The notes: generated from the letters alone by a model not told the origin. 64,000 nt of DNA from Herbaspirillum sp. SJZ107 (GCF_006715485.1 NZ_VFNH01000001.1:1550001-1614000); one strand, 5' to 3'. Counted from the stretch's first letter, positions 50,586 to 61,401 are shown. Numbers and translations: made by a program.

Positions 50586-51220
50586 GCTGCATCCTCCGGT
50601 TCCTGCATGTGTTTGGACAGCATCAGGGTCTGGATGACGACGAAGGCGAAGAACAGGCCGGTGGCGCCGAACATCTTGAAGTTGACCCAGGCCGGGGTAT
50701 TGCCCTTGAAGACCACGAAGGCCATGACCCAGTTCAGCACGCCCATGGCCGCCATGAAGGCGATCCAGGCGTAGCCGAGGCGCTCCCACACGGCGTCGGG
50801 CAGTTTGATCTGGCTTTCCATGCCCTTGCGCATCAGGTTCTTGCCGAAGCCCACCTGGGCCACCAGCAGGGCCAGCGCGAAGGCCCAATACAGGATCGTC
50901 GGTTTCCACTTCATGAAGTTCTCGTCATGGAAGTAGATGGTGGCGCCGCCCATGACCGCGATCACGGCCAGCGACAGCCACAGCATGCCGTCGACCTTGC
51001 GGCCGCGCACGATCAGGTAGCCGATCTGCAGCACGGTGGCGACGATGCCGACTGCGGTGGCCAGCATGATCGGTGCTTGTTCGGCCGTGATGTTGCCGCC
51101 GGCGATCAGGCCGCCCATGTACTGGAGGGCGAGCGCGTGCGCCGCCTCCTGGTGGCTGAGGCCGAGCCGGTAGGCAATGAAGAACAGGATGACCGGGAAC
51201 AGGTCGAACAGGAATTTCAT
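50582..51220 (-). CDS. yciB: Inner-membrane septation protein YciB/IspZ
   Basis: Membrane protein linked to cell division and envelope synthesis. 212 residues starting MKFLFDLFPVILFFIAYRLG, a family hallmark, with five to six hydrophobic segments and the KWKPTILYWAFALALLV block near 105. Genes yciB and bolA are neighbours in many betaproteobacteria. Confidence 0.93.
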   Translation of the reverse strand: MKFLFDLFPVILFFIAYRLGLSHQEAAHALALQYMGGLIAGGNITAEQAPIMLATAVGIVATVLQIGYLIVRGRKVDGMLWLSLAVIAVMGGATIYFHDENFMKWKPTILYWAFALALLVAQVGFGKNLMRKGMESQIKLPDAVWERLGYAWIAFMAAMGVLNWVMAFVVFKGNTPAWVNFKMFGATGLFFAFVVIQTLMLSKHMQEPEDAA

Positions 51221-51240
51221 GTTACGCAGGGTCTTTCAGG

Positions 51241-51651
51241 TCAGGCGGGTTCGAAGCGCATCGCTGCGGAGTTGATGCAATAGCGCAGGCCGGTCGGCGG
51301 CGGGCCGTCCTCGAAGACGTGGCCCAGGTGCGCATCGCACACTGCGCAAATGATTTCGGTGCGCACCATGCCGTGCGAACGGTCGACCTTCTCGATCACG
51401 TTGGCCGGGTCCAGGGCCTTGAAGTAGCTCGGCCAGCCGCAGCCGGATTCGAACTTGGCATCGGATTCGAACAGCGGGGTATCGCAGCAGACGCAATGGT
51501 AGATGCCGTGCTTGTGATGGTCCCAGAACTTGCCGGTGAAGGCGCGCTCGGTGGCCGCGTGGCGGGTCACCTGGTATTCCATCGGATCCAGCTTGGCACG
51601 CCATTCGGCGTCGGTTTTCGTTACTTTTTCGGTCATCGAGGTCTCACTCAT
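51241..51651 (-). CDS. msrB: Peptide methionine-R-sulfoxide reductase MsrB
   Basis: Reduces methionine-R-sulfoxide in proteins. 136 residues. Zinc Cys pairs CVCC and CAVC are visible, with [10 protein letters not shown] between. The catalytic Cys is in [16 protein letters not shown] near residue 124, where some organisms use selenocysteine. It follows selO in the same orientation after 15 bases. Confidence 0.94.
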   Translation of the reverse strand: MSETSMTEKVTKTDAEWRAKLDPMEYQVTRHAATERAFTGKFWDHHKHGIYHCVCCDTPLFESDAKFESGCGWPSYFKALDPANVIEKVDRSHGMVRTEIICAVCDAHLGHVFEDGPPPTGLRYCINSAAMRFEPA

Positions 51652-51666
51652 ATAGATATAGAGAGT

Positions 51667-53166
51667 TCAGGAAGAGCAGCTCACCTCAAGGTGGGCTGCC
51701 CAATCCGGCGGCAGCGCCGCATAGGATTCGTTCTCGGGCTGCTCGTCGAACGGACGCTCGAGCACCGCGAGCAGGCGCGCCACTTCGCTGAAGTCGCCAT
51801 TCTGCGCCTTTTCGATCGCAACCTGGGCTAGATAGTTGCGCAATATGTATTTCGGGTTGACGCGGTTCATGGCCTCGCTTCGATTTGCATCCACGCTCCC
51901 TTCCTGGCGCAAGCGTTCGCGGTAGAGCACGGCCCAGGCATCGAAGCCGGGACGGTCGAGGAACAAATCGCGCAGCGGGGCATCGGCTGCTTCGCGCTCC
52001 GCATCGGCCACGTCCAGGCGCAGGCCGGCCAGGCGGCGGAAGAACAGCGTGAAGTCGACGTGGTTCTCCTGCATCAGCTTGAACATGTGGTCGAACAGCA
52101 CGCGGTCCTCGGCCTGGGTCGTCGCCAGGCCCAGCTTGGCGTGCAGCAGTTCGTCGAACTTGTCGCCATAGGCGTCGACGTAGACTTCGAGCGCGGCCTG
52201 GGCCGCCTCGGTATCGCCGATCAGCGGCAGCAGGGCGTTGGCCAGCGCATAGCAGTTCCAGTGGCCGACCGGCACCTGGTTGGCGTACGAATAGCGGCCG
52301 CCCTGGTCGGTGTGGTTGCAGATGTGGTCGACGTCGAAGGCTTCCATGAAGCCGAACGGGCCGTAATCGAGGGTCACGCCCAGGATCGACATGTTGTCGG
52401 TGTTCATGACGCCATGCATGAAGCCGACCGCCTGCCAGTGCGCGATCATGCGCGCGGTGCGTTTGGTGGCTTCGCCCAGCAGGGCCAGGTACGGGTTCTC
52501 GGCGGCGGCCAGTTCCGGATAGAAGTCGCGGATCACGTAGTCGGCCAGGATGCGCAGCTCGTCGTGCTTGTTACGGTAGTGCCAGTGCTCAAAGGAACCG
52601 AAGCGCACGAAGCTGGATGCCATGCGGGTCACCACGGCGGCGGTCTCGACGGTTTCGCGCATGATGCGCTGGTTGGAGCCGGTCACCATCAGGGCGCGCG
52701 TGGTCGGCACGCCCAGGGCAGCCATGGCTTCCGAGCACAGGAATTCGCGGATCGAGGAACGCAGTACGGCGCGGCCGTCGCCCATGCGCGAGTAGGGCGT
52801 CATGCCGGCGCCCTTCAACTGCAGTTCCATCGGCCCCGAGGGGGTGGCCAGCTGGCCCAGCAGGATGGCACGGCCGTCGCCCAGCTGGCCGGCCCAGTGG
52901 CCGAACTGGTGGCCGGAGTACACGGCGGACAGCGGCTTGGCGCGTGGCGGTACCGCGTTGCCGGTAAATACGGCAACGAAATCGTCGTGCGCCAGGTCGG
53001 CGGGGTCGAGCCCGACCAGGGCGGCAGCCTTGGCGCTGGCCGCGACGAAGTACGGCGCGGGCATCGGCGTCGGCATCAGCCGCGTGTAGAACGCGGGTGG
53101 CAATTCAGCGAAGGAATTGTCGAGTGGCAGGTCGTCAGCAGTAATGGTCGTTCCAGTCAGTGGCAT
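51667..53166 (-). CDS. selO: Protein adenylyltransferase SelO (YdiU)
   Basis: Pseudokinase-fold enzyme that attaches AMP to proteins and is linked to redox stress. 499 residues with [22 protein letters not shown] near 84, [42 protein letters not shown] near 118, and the active-site region [29 protein letters not shown] near 250. It ends in CSS, the Cys occupying the antepenultimate position where animal SELENOO has Sec. It starts the selO-msrB-yciB-bolA minus-strand run. Confidence 0.94.
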   Translation of the reverse strand: MPLTGTTITADDLPLDNSFAELPPAFYTRLMPTPMPAPYFVAASAKAAALVGLDPADLAHDDFVAVFTGNAVPPRAKPLSAVYSGHQFGHWAGQLGDGRAILLGQLATPSGPMELQLKGAGMTPYSRMGDGRAVLRSSIREFLCSEAMAALGVPTTRALMVTGSNQRIMRETVETAAVVTRMASSFVRFGSFEHWHYRNKHDELRILADYVIRDFYPELAAAENPYLALLGEATKRTARMIAHWQAVGFMHGVMNTDNMSILGVTLDYGPFGFMEAFDVDHICNHTDQGGRYSYANQVPVGHWNCYALANALLPLIGDTEAAQAALEVYVDAYGDKFDELLHAKLGLATTQAEDRVLFDHMFKLMQENHVDFTLFFRRLAGLRLDVADAEREAADAPLRDLFLDRPGFDAWAVLYRERLRQEGSVDANRSEAMNRVNPKYILRNYLAQVAIEKAQNGDFSEVARLLAVLERPFDEQPENESYAALPPDWAAHLEVSCSS

Positions 53167-53358
53167 TGCAGGAATGTCGCGATTCTACCGTAAGCGCGCC
53201 GATTCTATGGGTCCGCTTGCAGGTCGGCCAAAGCGCGTTACATTCGGTAACGGCTTAGCGGCAAGCCCTTGCGGCAATGCAGCATCGAAAACCGTTGACG
53301 ATTTTCGCACGACCGGTCGAAACTGAGCCGTAAACATCATTAGAGGAGATCCGCCGTC

Positions 53359-55062
53359 ATGCACAGCCCGCTTCACACGCCACTCATGGGCCAGATGATG
53401 CACCAATCGCTCACCATCTCGAGCATCCTGCAATTTGCCGCGCGCCACTACGGCGCCAGCGAGATCGTGTCGCGCCGCGTCGAAGCCGGCCTGCAGGCGG
53501 GGTTGCAGGATGCGCTGCACCGGTACACCTACCGCGATTGCGAATTGCGCGCACGCAAGCTGGCGCAGGCGCTGGCCAGGCTGGGCGTCGAAGGCGGGCA
53601 GCGGGTCGGTACGCTGGCCTGGAACGGCTACCGCCATCTCGAGCTCTACTACGGCGCGTCTGGGTCCGGCGCCGTGCTGCACACGATCAATCCGCGCCTG
53701 CATCCCGAGCAGATCGCCTACATCGTCAACCACGCGGAAGACCAGGTGCTGTGCTTCGACCTGACCTTCCTGCCGCTGGTCGAGGCGATCGCCGCCGCCT
53801 GCCCGACGGTGCGCGCCTTCGTGCTGATGAGCGACCGCGCCCACATGCCGGCCGGCACGCGCATCCCGGACCTGCTGTGCTACGAAGACCTGCTCGATGC
53901 GGAGGACGGCGATTACGCCTGGCCGGAGCTCGACGAGAACGCGGCCGCCTCGCTGTGCTACACCTCGGGCACGACCGGCAACCCCAAGGGCGCGCTGTAC
54001 TCGCACCGGTCGACCGTGCTGCACGCCTACGCATCGGCCCTGCCGAACGTACTGAACGTGGGCGCCATCGATACCGTGCTGCCGGTGGTGCCGATGTTCC
54101 ACGTGAATGCGTGGGGCTTGCCGTATTCGGTGCTGCTGTCCGGCGCCAAGCTGGTGCTGCCGGGCGCCCAGCTCGACGGCAAGTCGCTGTACGACCTGTT
54201 CGAGGGCGAGGGCGTGACCTTCTCGGCCGGCGTGCCGACGGTCTGGCTGGGCCTGATCAATTATGCGATCCAGAACGACCTGACCTTCTCGACCTTCCGG
54301 CGCACCGTGATCGGCGGCTCGGCCTGCCCACCGGCGATGATGGACACCCTGATCGACCGCTTCGGCGTGCAGGTCATCCACGGCTGGGGCATGACGGAAA
54401 TGTCGCCGCTCGGCACCACCGGCGGCCTGCTGGCGAAGCACCGCGCGCTGCCGGTCGAGCGCCAGCGCGCCATCCTGCAGAAGCAGGGCCATGCGATCTA
54501 CGGCGTGGACATGAAGATCGTCGACGATCTAGGTGCCGAACTGCCCTGGGATGGCCAGGCATCCGGCCACCTGCTGGTCAAGGGACCGTGGATCATTGCC
54601 AGCTATTTCAGGGACGAGGGCGGCGATCCGCTGGTGGACGGCTGGTTCCCGACCGGCGACGTGGCGACCATCGACCCCGACGGCTTCATGCAGATCACCG
54701 ACCGCAGCAAGGACGTGATCAAGTCCGGCGGCGAGTGGATCGGCTCGATCGACATCGAGAACATCGCGATGGCGCACCCGGCGGTGCTGCAGGCGGCCTG
54801 CATTGCCATGGCCCACCCGAAATGGGACGAGCGGCCGCTGCTGCTGGTGGTGCGCCGGCCGGGCCAGGAGGTCGGCCGCGAAGAGATGCTGAAGTGGTTC
54901 GAGGGCAGGATCGCGAAGTTCTGGATGCCGGACGACGTCGTGTTCGTCGAGGCGCTGCCGATCGGCGGGACCGGCAAGGTCCAGAAGAACAAATTGCGCG
55001 AGCAGTTCAAGGACCACCGCGCCGCCCAGGGCGTGGCCGGCCCGGGACAGGCTCGGTTATAG
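53359..55062 (+). CDS. Fatty acyl-CoA ligase (AMP-forming)
   Basis: Activates a fatty or related acid to its CoA thioester. 567 residues. Motifs: LCYTSGTTGNPKGALYSHRS near 200, VIHGWGMTEMSPLGTTGG near 345, GWFPTGDVATIDPDGFMQITDRSKDVIKSGGEWI near 430, and the catalytic Lys near the end in IGGTGKVQKNKLREQF. MHSPLHTP is used as the start but Met 10 or 13 is also possible. It is followed after 35 bases by the beta-oxidation fusion, so a fatty-acid role is likely. Confidence 0.9.
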   Translation: MHSPLHTPLMGQMMHQSLTISSILQFAARHYGASEIVSRRVEAGLQAGLQDALHRYTYRDCELRARKLAQALARLGVEGGQRVGTLAWNGYRHLELYYGASGSGAVLHTINPRLHPEQIAYIVNHAEDQVLCFDLTFLPLVEAIAAACPTVRAFVLMSDRAHMPAGTRIPDLLCYEDLLDAEDGDYAWPELDENAAASLCYTSGTTGNPKGALYSHRSTVLHAYASALPNVLNVGAIDTVLPVVPMFHVNAWGLPYSVLLSGAKLVLPGAQLDGKSLYDLFEGEGVTFSAGVPTVWLGLINYAIQNDLTFSTFRRTVIGGSACPPAMMDTLIDRFGVQVIHGWGMTEMSPLGTTGGLLAKHRALPVERQRAILQKQGHAIYGVDMKIVDDLGAELPWDGQASGHLLVKGPWIIASYFRDEGGDPLVDGWFPTGDVATIDPDGFMQITDRSKDVIKSGGEWIGSIDIENIAMAHPAVLQAACIAMAHPKWDERPLLLVVRRPGQEVGREEMLKWFEGRIAKFWMPDDVVFVEALPIGGTGKVQKNKLREQFKDHRAAQGVAGPGQARL

Positions 55063-55097
55063 TGCCCGCATTGCCGTATCACTGACACGAGAGACAC

Positions 55098-57185
55098 ATG
55101 AGCGCAGACTACCAGCTCCGCAACCGCGTTGCCGTCATCACCCTGAACAACCCGCCGGTCAACGGCCTCGGCCTCGAGACCCGCACTGCCGCCGTGGCCG
55201 CCCTGCAGCGTGCCCAGGCCGACGACGCGGTGCAAGCCATCGTCATCACCGGCGCCGGTACCGCCTTCTCGGGCGGCGCCGACATCCGCGAGTTCAATTC
55301 GCCCAAGGCCCTGACCGAGCCGACGCTGCACACCCTGATCCGCGTGGTCGAGGCATCGAGCAAGCCGGTGGTCGCGGCCATCCACAGCGTGTGCATGGGC
55401 GCCGGGCTGGAGCTGGCGCTGGGCGCAAATTACCGGGTGGCGCTGCCCGGTGCGCAGATCGCGCTGCCCGAAGTGAAACTGGGCCTGCTGCCGGGCGCCG
55501 GCGGCACCCAGCGCCTGCCGCGCGTGCTGGGTCTGGAGCCGGCCTTGGACATGATCGTCTCCGGTACGCCGGTAGCGTCGGAAAAACTGGCCGGCACGCT
55601 GCTGTTCGACGACCTGCTGCCGGCCGGCAGCGACGTGGTGGAAGGGGCAGTCGCCTTTGCCGAACGCGTCGCCGCCGTGCGTCCGCTGCCGCGCGTGCGC
55701 GACAACGCGATCGAGCAAGCCGGCCTGGACGCTTTCCTGGAAGCGGCACGCGCCAGGGTACAGGCCGCCGCCGGCCCGTTCCCGGCGCCGCTGGCCTGCC
55801 TGGAGGCGGTGGTGGCGTCCGCCACCATGCCCTTCGAGGAAGGGCTGGCCTACGAGCGCGATCGTTTCATGGCGCTCGCGGAGACCGTCGAGTCGAAGGC
55901 GCTGCGCCACGCCTTCTTTGCCGAGCGCGCCGCCGCCAAGGTCCCGGACGTGCCGGCCGACACGCCGGTGCGCCCGATCGCATCCGCGGCGGTGGTCGGC
56001 GCCGGCACCATGGGCGCCGGCATCGCCATGAATTTCGCCAATGCCGGCATCCCGGTGACCATCCTCGATACCGAGCAGGCCGCGCTCGACAAGGGCCTGG
56101 CGACGATCCGCAGGAACTACGAAAGCAGCGTCAAGAAGGGCAAGCTCGGCCAGGACCAGTTCGACCGGCGCATCGGCCTGATCCGCACCACGCTTGCGTA
56201 TGAGGACATCGCCGCGGCCGACATCGTGGTCGAAGCGGTGTTCGAAGACCTGGCGGTCAAGGAAACCGTGTTCCGCCGGCTCGACGCCGTCATGAAACCG
56301 GGCGCGATCCTGGCCACGAACACCTCGACGCTGGACCTGAACCGGATCGCGGCCTTCACGACACGGCCGCAGGACGTGATCGGGCTGCACTTCTTCAGCC
56401 CGGCCAACGTGATGAAGCTGCTGGAAATCGTGCGCGGCGCGCACACCGGCAAGGACGTGCTGGCCACCGCGCTGGCGCTGTCGAAAAAGCTCAAGAAGAC
56501 CGGCGTGGTGGCGGGCGTGTGCGACGGGTTCATCGGCAACCGCATGGTCGAGCAATACATCCGCCAGGCCGGCTTCCTGCTGGACGAGGGCGCGCTGCCG
56601 CACCAGGTCGACCGCGCCGCCGAAGCCTTCGGCTTTGCCATGGGCCCGTTCCGCATGAGCGACCTGGCCGGCAACGACATCGGCTGGTACATCCGCAAGC
56701 GGCGCCAGGTCGAGATGCCCGACGTCAAGTATTCGAAGACCGCCGACCTGCTGTGCGAGCAGGGCCGCTTCGGCCAGAAGACCGGCGCCGGCTGGTACGA
56801 CTACGTGGCCGGCGAGCGCGCGCCGCTGCCGTCGCCGCTGGTCGAGGACATGATCACCGGGCACGTGGCCGGCCTGACCATCGAGCGCCGCATCGTCGGC
56901 GACGAGGAAATCGTCGAGCGCCTGGTGTACGCGCTGGTGAACGAGGGTGCAAAGATACTGGAAGAGGGCATCGCGCTGCGCGCCTCCGACATCGACATGG
57001 TCTACCTGTCCGGCTACGGCTTCCCGCTGCACCGCGGCGGGCCGATGTTCTATGCGGACACGGTCGGCTTGCCGGCGGTGCTGGCGGCGATGGAGGAATT
57101 CGCGCGCGGCTACCACGGCGACGCCTGGACGCCGGCGCCGCTGCTGGTGCGGCTGGCGGCCGAGGGCAGGGGTTTCAACACTTAG
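55098..57185 (+). CDS. Enoyl-CoA hydratase / 3-hydroxyacyl-CoA dehydrogenase fusion
   Basis: Multifunctional beta-oxidation enzyme, 695 residues. Hydratase half: SGGADIREF near 56, GAGLELALG and [19 protein letters not shown] near 120. Dehydrogenase half begins near 300 with [21 protein letters not shown] and has [19 protein letters not shown] near 430, then a second C-terminal HAD lobe near 590-690. The order is as in FadB and FadJ. Forms a short operon with the ligase upstream; no thiolase is present. Confidence 0.9.
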   Translation: MSADYQLRNRVAVITLNNPPVNGLGLETRTAAVAALQRAQADDAVQAIVITGAGTAFSGGADIREFNSPKALTEPTLHTLIRVVEASSKPVVAAIHSVCMGAGLELALGANYRVALPGAQIALPEVKLGLLPGAGGTQRLPRVLGLEPALDMIVSGTPVASEKLAGTLLFDDLLPAGSDVVEGAVAFAERVAAVRPLPRVRDNAIEQAGLDAFLEAARARVQAAAGPFPAPLACLEAVVASATMPFEEGLAYERDRFMALAETVESKALRHAFFAERAAAKVPDVPADTPVRPIASAAVVGAGTMGAGIAMNFANAGIPVTILDTEQAALDKGLATIRRNYESSVKKGKLGQDQFDRRIGLIRTTLAYEDIAAADIVVEAVFEDLAVKETVFRRLDAVMKPGAILATNTSTLDLNRIAAFTTRPQDVIGLHFFSPANVMKLLEIVRGAHTGKDVLATALALSKKLKKTGVVAGVCDGFIGNRMVEQYIRQAGFLLDEGALPHQVDRAAEAFGFAMGPFRMSDLAGNDIGWYIRKRRQVEMPDVKYSKTADLLCEQGRFGQKTGAGWYDYVAGERAPLPSPLVEDMITGHVAGLTIERRIVGDEEIVERLVYALVNEGAKILEEGIALRASDIDMVYLSGYGFPLHRGGPMFYADTVGLPAVLAAMEEFARGYHGDAWTPAPLLVRLAAEGRGFNT

Positions 57186-57261
57186 TGTCGTCGCTTAATC
57201 CCGAGATGCGGGTAGGGTGACGCTCGTGCTAGGCTCGTTACACTTTCGTTAACGAGCCGAC

Positions 57262-58485
57262 ATGAAGAACGCCCTGCTGATCGCCACCGCCTGCCTGCTG
57301 GGACTGCTGTCCACGACCGGCGCTTCGCTGCCTTATCCGATCCTGCCGCCGCTCTTCGTCCATGGGACGGCGGACGGCCTGACCAATTTCCTCGGGCTAC
57401 CGCCCAAGCTGCTGTTTTCGGTGGCGCTGATGGTGAACCCGATCGGGCTGCTGATCGGCACCGCGGTGCTGGGCTCGCTGTCGGACCGTTTCGGACGCCG
57501 GCCGCTGCTGCTGGGAACGGCGGCCGGCGCCGCGCTCGGCCACGTGCTGACTGCCTGGGCCCTGGCCAGCCATTCGTATCCGCTGTTCCTGCTGGCGCGC
57601 TTCGGCACCGGCTTGCTCGAAGGGCAGAGTTCGATCGTGCGGGCGATGCTGGCCGACCGCCTGCAGGGGCCGCTGCGCAACCACGCGCTATCCTGGCTGA
57701 ACGGGGCGCTGCACCTCGGCTGGCTGTTCGGGCCGCTGCTGGCCGGCTTCACCGTGGGCTGGGGCGTCACGGTACCGTTTTATATCGCCGCCGGCGCGCT
57801 GCTGCTGGGCGCGTGCCTGGTGACGATCGCGCTGCCGCGCCAGCCGAGCAGCCACGGCCCGTCGTGGTGGCAGGTGGCGCGCGAACGCCACGCCTTCAAC
57901 CTGCTGCGCCATCCCGGCCTGCGCACGCTGTTCGGCGTGCAGCTGGCCTACACCTGCGGCGTCACGGCCTTCTACGAGTTCTATCCGCTGTGGCTGGTCG
58001 AGGTCGGCCATTACGACACCCGGTCGATCGCCCTGGTCAACGTCGGCATGTGCGGCATCATGACCGGCGCCGCGCTGTTCGCCGGCCGCCAGAGCCGCAC
58101 CGATCCGCTGCAGCGCGCCGGCCTGCTGGCCGTGGTGGTGGCGCTGGCGATCGCCTCGCTCGGCGCCGGCAACCTGTGGATCGGCATGGTCGGCATCATG
58201 GCCTTCGGGCTGCCGCACGCGTTCTACAATGCCGTGATCCAGGTATGGGCCGCCGACCGCTTCGGCGGCCATGGCCAGGGTGCGGTCATGGGGCTGCTGT
58301 CGACCACCTTCTGCCTGGCGAACATCCTGATGGCGGCGGCCGGTGCCGTGCTGACCCTGTTCGATACGCGCCTGGTGCTGCTGTTCGGCGCCGCCATGAC
58401 GGCGTGGGCGGCGACCCGCATGCGGGCATGGAGCCGCCAGTCGGCGCCGGCCGAGCGCTGCGCCGAAACCATTACGGACGCTTGA
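57262..58485 (+). CDS. MFS transporter
   Basis: 407 residues with about 12 hydrophobic segments. The loop 2-3 signature LSDRFGRRPLLLGTAAGAALGH (near 75) is the MFS hallmark, and FGTGLLEGQSSIVRAMLADRLQ fits the TM4-5 region. Substrate unknown; many family members move drugs or small organics. It starts 76 bases after the beta-oxidation gene but may have its own promoter. Confidence 0.88.
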   Translation: MKNALLIATACLLGLLSTTGASLPYPILPPLFVHGTADGLTNFLGLPPKLLFSVALMVNPIGLLIGTAVLGSLSDRFGRRPLLLGTAAGAALGHVLTAWALASHSYPLFLLARFGTGLLEGQSSIVRAMLADRLQGPLRNHALSWLNGALHLGWLFGPLLAGFTVGWGVTVPFYIAAGALLLGACLVTIALPRQPSSHGPSWWQVARERHAFNLLRHPGLRTLFGVQLAYTCGVTAFYEFYPLWLVEVGHYDTRSIALVNVGMCGIMTGAALFAGRQSRTDPLQRAGLLAVVVALAIASLGAGNLWIGMVGIMAFGLPHAFYNAVIQVWAADRFGGHGQGAVMGLLSTTFCLANILMAAAGAVLTLFDTRLVLLFGAAMTAWAATRMRAWSRQSAPAERCAETITDA

Positions 58486-58489
58486 GCAC

Positions 58490-59422
58490 TTACTTGAACT
58501 CGTAACGCATCCAAAACTGCGCAATCATGACGGTGAGCGCGCAGGCCGCCAAGACGATCGGGAACACGAGCAGGCTTCGCTGGCGGAAGCGGTACATGGC
58601 CAGCGCAGTGCGCGTGCGCTTGAGCGCCGCCACATGGCGGAGCATGAGTTCACTGCCGGGGCCAGGCTTTCGTTCGAAGACGTCTTTGCGTTCTGTCTCG
58701 TCGAATTTTCTGATTGCAGCTATTTTGCGCTCGAGTGCGCCTGTTCGCTCGTTGGTGTGCGACGCCCGCGACAACTTCCATTCCGCGTTGATGACTTCGT
58801 AGTCGATGATCGCCTGCATCGTCTCTTTCCAGACGTCTTCCCGGATGTATTTGAAAGCGTCGACGTCCCGTAGCGTTGCGTACTCGGAAGCGACGCGAGA
58901 CTCGAGTTCGGCCGCCACCTGTTGCGGCGGCGTGACGGCTCGCTCTGGATGTTTGAATGCGAAGGTGGAGGGGCTGAGGCGCCCAGGGTCCAGCCACACC
59001 TGATGGAAACGCTCCAGTCCCGCTAATGTTGCACTGGCCGTTTTGGCGTGCCGTTCCAGCTCGGCCTGGATGCTGGTAACGGAACGCACGGTGGCAAAAC
59101 GCCATACTTGCCGCTCGGACCACCATTGCATGTACAGGTGGATGGCCAGGTAAATCAAGGCAACGCCAAGCGGGATGACCATGAGGCGCCAGTCCACCGA
59201 CTCGAGCTTCGCCCCCGCGAGTTCGACTTCGATCCCATCCTTGGTCAGTAGCGAAACGGCCAGCAAAGCCACGCTCAGCACGGTCAGTGTCATGGACTTG
59301 GCGTCGAGATCGGACGATGGCCGTGATGCCTCGACCACGCGCGTTGCCATTTCATCGACGTCGAGGCGGGTTACCGTCGTCATGGGCTCACATTGGATTG
59401 TGCTGATCGGGCCTTGGCTCAT
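58490..59422 (-). CDS. Hypothetical membrane protein with long cytoplasmic helical region
   Basis: 310 residues from ATG 59422, picked because GAGG lies 7 bases before it; a longer ATG at 59455 has no ribosome site. Two hydrophobic segments near 45-60 and 80-98, a charged helical middle of about 170 residues (possible coiled coil, LERKIAAIRKFDETERKDVFERK), and a third segment near 282-302. No family recognised. Convergent with the MFS gene by 5 bases. Confidence 0.65.
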   Translation of the reverse strand: MSQGPISTIQCEPMTTVTRLDVDEMATRVVEASRPSSDLDAKSMTLTVLSVALLAVSLLTKDGIEVELAGAKLESVDWRLMVIPLGVALIYLAIHLYMQWWSERQVWRFATVRSVTSIQAELERHAKTASATLAGLERFHQVWLDPGRLSPSTFAFKHPERAVTPPQQVAAELESRVASEYATLRDVDAFKYIREDVWKETMQAIIDYEVINAEWKLSRASHTNERTGALERKIAAIRKFDETERKDVFERKPGPGSELMLRHVAALKRTRTALAMYRFRQRSLLVFPIVLAACALTVMIAQFWMRYEFK

Positions 59423-59596
59423 CAGATACCTCATTCTAGGTTGAATTATTTTCATTATGACATTTTATTAACCAATAGTCACTAAACCGGGAAATCTGCT
59501 TGGGACGTATGCGTGCTGTGCGTGCGGGTGGCGTGAGGCAGTAAAAAGGCCACCATTCCTGGCGGCCCGGTCGTTGGCGAAGAAGGTGCAAGTGGT

Positions 59597-61306
59597 TTAA
59601 TCCGCCGCGTAGATATTGTTGTCCTTGGTCTCGCGCACGAACAGCGCCCCGATCACGACGCACAGCACCGCGATGATGATCGGATACCAGAGGCCATAAT
59701 AAATATTGCCGTTGGACGCCACCAGCGCGAACGAGATCGTCGGCAGCAGGCCGCCGAACCAGCCGTTGCCGATGTGGTAGGGCAGCGACATCGAGGTATA
59801 GCGGATGCGGGTCGGGAACATCTCGACCAGCATCGCCGCGATCGGACCGTACACCATGGTCACGAACAGCACCAGGATGAACAGCATCAGCACCAGCATC
59901 GGCCGGTTGATCTGCTCGGGATCGGCCTTGGGCGGGTAGCCGGCCGCCTTCAGCGAGGCGCCGAGGTCTTTCTTCAGCGCCGCTTCGCGCGCCTTGCTGG
60001 CCTTGTCGAAGTCCAGCCCGTCCGCCGTCATGGTGGCGTTGAAGGAGGGGTAGACCTTGTCGCCGATCTTGATGCTGGCGACGGTGCCGGCCGGCGCGTC
60101 CTGGTGGGTGTAGCTGACCGAGGCGGCGGTCAATTGCGCGGTGGCGATGTCGCACGACGATGGGAACTTGGCCGTGCCGGTCGGGTTGAACTGGAAGTGG
60201 CAGGAGGCCGGATCGGCGACCACCACCACCGGCGAGTTGTTGATTGCGCTTTCCAGGGCCGGGTTGCCGTAGTGGGTGACGGCCTTGAAGATCGGGAAGT
60301 AGGTGAGGGCGGCGATGGCGCAGCCGCCGAGGATGATCCACTTGCGCCCGATGCGGTCCGACAGCGTGCCGAAGAAGATGAAGAAAGGTGTGCCCAGCGC
60401 CAGCGCGACGGCCAGCATGATGTTGGCTGAGGCCGGCTCGATCTTGAGCGTCTGGGTCAGGAAGAACAGGGCGTAGAACTGGCCGGTGTACCAGACCACG
60501 GCCTGCCCCATCACCAGCCCGAGCAGGGCCAGCAGCGCGATCTTGCCGTTGCGCCAGGTCAGGAAGGCTTCGCTGAGCGGGGCCTTGGAGGTCTTGCCTT
60601 CGGCTTTCATCTTTGCGAACGCGGGCGACTCCGCCATCGACATCCGGATCCACACCGACACGCCGAGCAGGACTACCGATACCAGGAAGGGGATGCGCCA
60701 GCCCCAGGCGTCGAAGGAGGCGGTGTCCATCGAGGTGCGCACGCCCAGGATCACCAGCAGCGACAGGAACAGGCCCAGCGTTGCCGTGGTCTGGATCCAG
60801 GACGTGAAGTAGCCGCGCCGGCCTTCGGGTGCGTGTTCGGCGACGTAGGTGGCGGCGCCGCCGTATTCGCCGCCCAGCGCCAGGCCCTGCAGGATGCGCA
60901 GGCAGACCAGCAGGATCGGCGCGGCGATGCCGATCGACGCGTAGCCGGGCAGGATGCCGACGATGAAGGTCGAGCCGCCCATGATCAGGATCGTGACCAG
61001 GAAGGTGTATTTGCGGCCGATCATGTCGCCCAGCCGGCCGAATACCAGGGCGCCGAAGGGCCGTACCAGGAAGCCGGCGGCGAAGGTCAGCAGCGCGAAG
61101 ATGAAGGAGGTGGTGGGGTCGCCGAGGAAGAACTGCTTGCCGATGATTGCGGCAAGCGAACCGTACAGGTAGAAGTCGTACCATTCGAAGACGGTACCCA
61201 GAGAGGAAGCGAAGATGACTTTCCGTTCTTCCCTGGTAAGCCCGCTGGAAGGCGCTGCCTTCCCGCCGGCGGCCATGCCGGGTGTGATCGCCATTGCAGT
61301 CTCCAT
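59597..61306 (-). CDS. MHS-family MFS transporter with large extracytoplasmic loop
   Basis: 569 residues, longer than the usual 430-450. Core signature of the metabolite:H+ symporter type: GSLAAIIGKQFF, RPFGALVFGRLGDMIGRKYTFLVTILIMGGSTFIVG, LQGLALGGEYGGAATYVAEHAP. About 120 extra residues lie between TM8 and TM10 (from about 370 to 490, ADPASCHFQFNPTGTAKFPS and APAGTVASIKIGDKVYPSFN), predicted outside the membrane. Likely imports an organic acid or osmolyte. A long inverted repeat sits at its 5' end. Confidence 0.88.
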   Translation of the reverse strand: METAMAITPGMAAGGKAAPSSGLTREERKVIFASSLGTVFEWYDFYLYGSLAAIIGKQFFLGDPTTSFIFALLTFAAGFLVRPFGALVFGRLGDMIGRKYTFLVTILIMGGSTFIVGILPGYASIGIAAPILLVCLRILQGLALGGEYGGAATYVAEHAPEGRRGYFTSWIQTTATLGLFLSLLVILGVRTSMDTASFDAWGWRIPFLVSVVLLGVSVWIRMSMAESPAFAKMKAEGKTSKAPLSEAFLTWRNGKIALLALLGLVMGQAVVWYTGQFYALFFLTQTLKIEPASANIMLAVALALGTPFFIFFGTLSDRIGRKWIILGGCAIAALTYFPIFKAVTHYGNPALESAINNSPVVVVADPASCHFQFNPTGTAKFPSSCDIATAQLTAASVSYTHQDAPAGTVASIKIGDKVYPSFNATMTADGLDFDKASKAREAALKKDLGASLKAAGYPPKADPEQINRPMLVLMLFILVLFVTMVYGPIAAMLVEMFPTRIRYTSMSLPYHIGNGWFGGLLPTISFALVASNGNIYYGLWYPIIIAVLCVVIGALFVRETKDNNIYAAD

Positions 61307-61308
61307 AT

Positions 61309-61401
61309 TGTAAGTTTGACGTCCTCGCGGCGGCGTATTTACGTCGGCCGCGGAGCGACTGTGCGCCGCGAAGCTTACGCGGTGCTGTCTTCAAACTTAC
61401 A
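61309..61401. repeat. Long-spaced inverted repeat at the 5' end of the MHS transporter gene
   Basis: TGTAAGTTTGA (61309-61319) and its exact reverse complement TCAAACTTACA (61391-61401) flank 71 bases of GC-rich sequence. The left arm begins 3 bases before the transporter ATG. If transcribed it would enclose the ribosome site in a large stem-loop; it could equally be two operator half-sites or the ends of a small mobile element. Confidence 0.6.
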
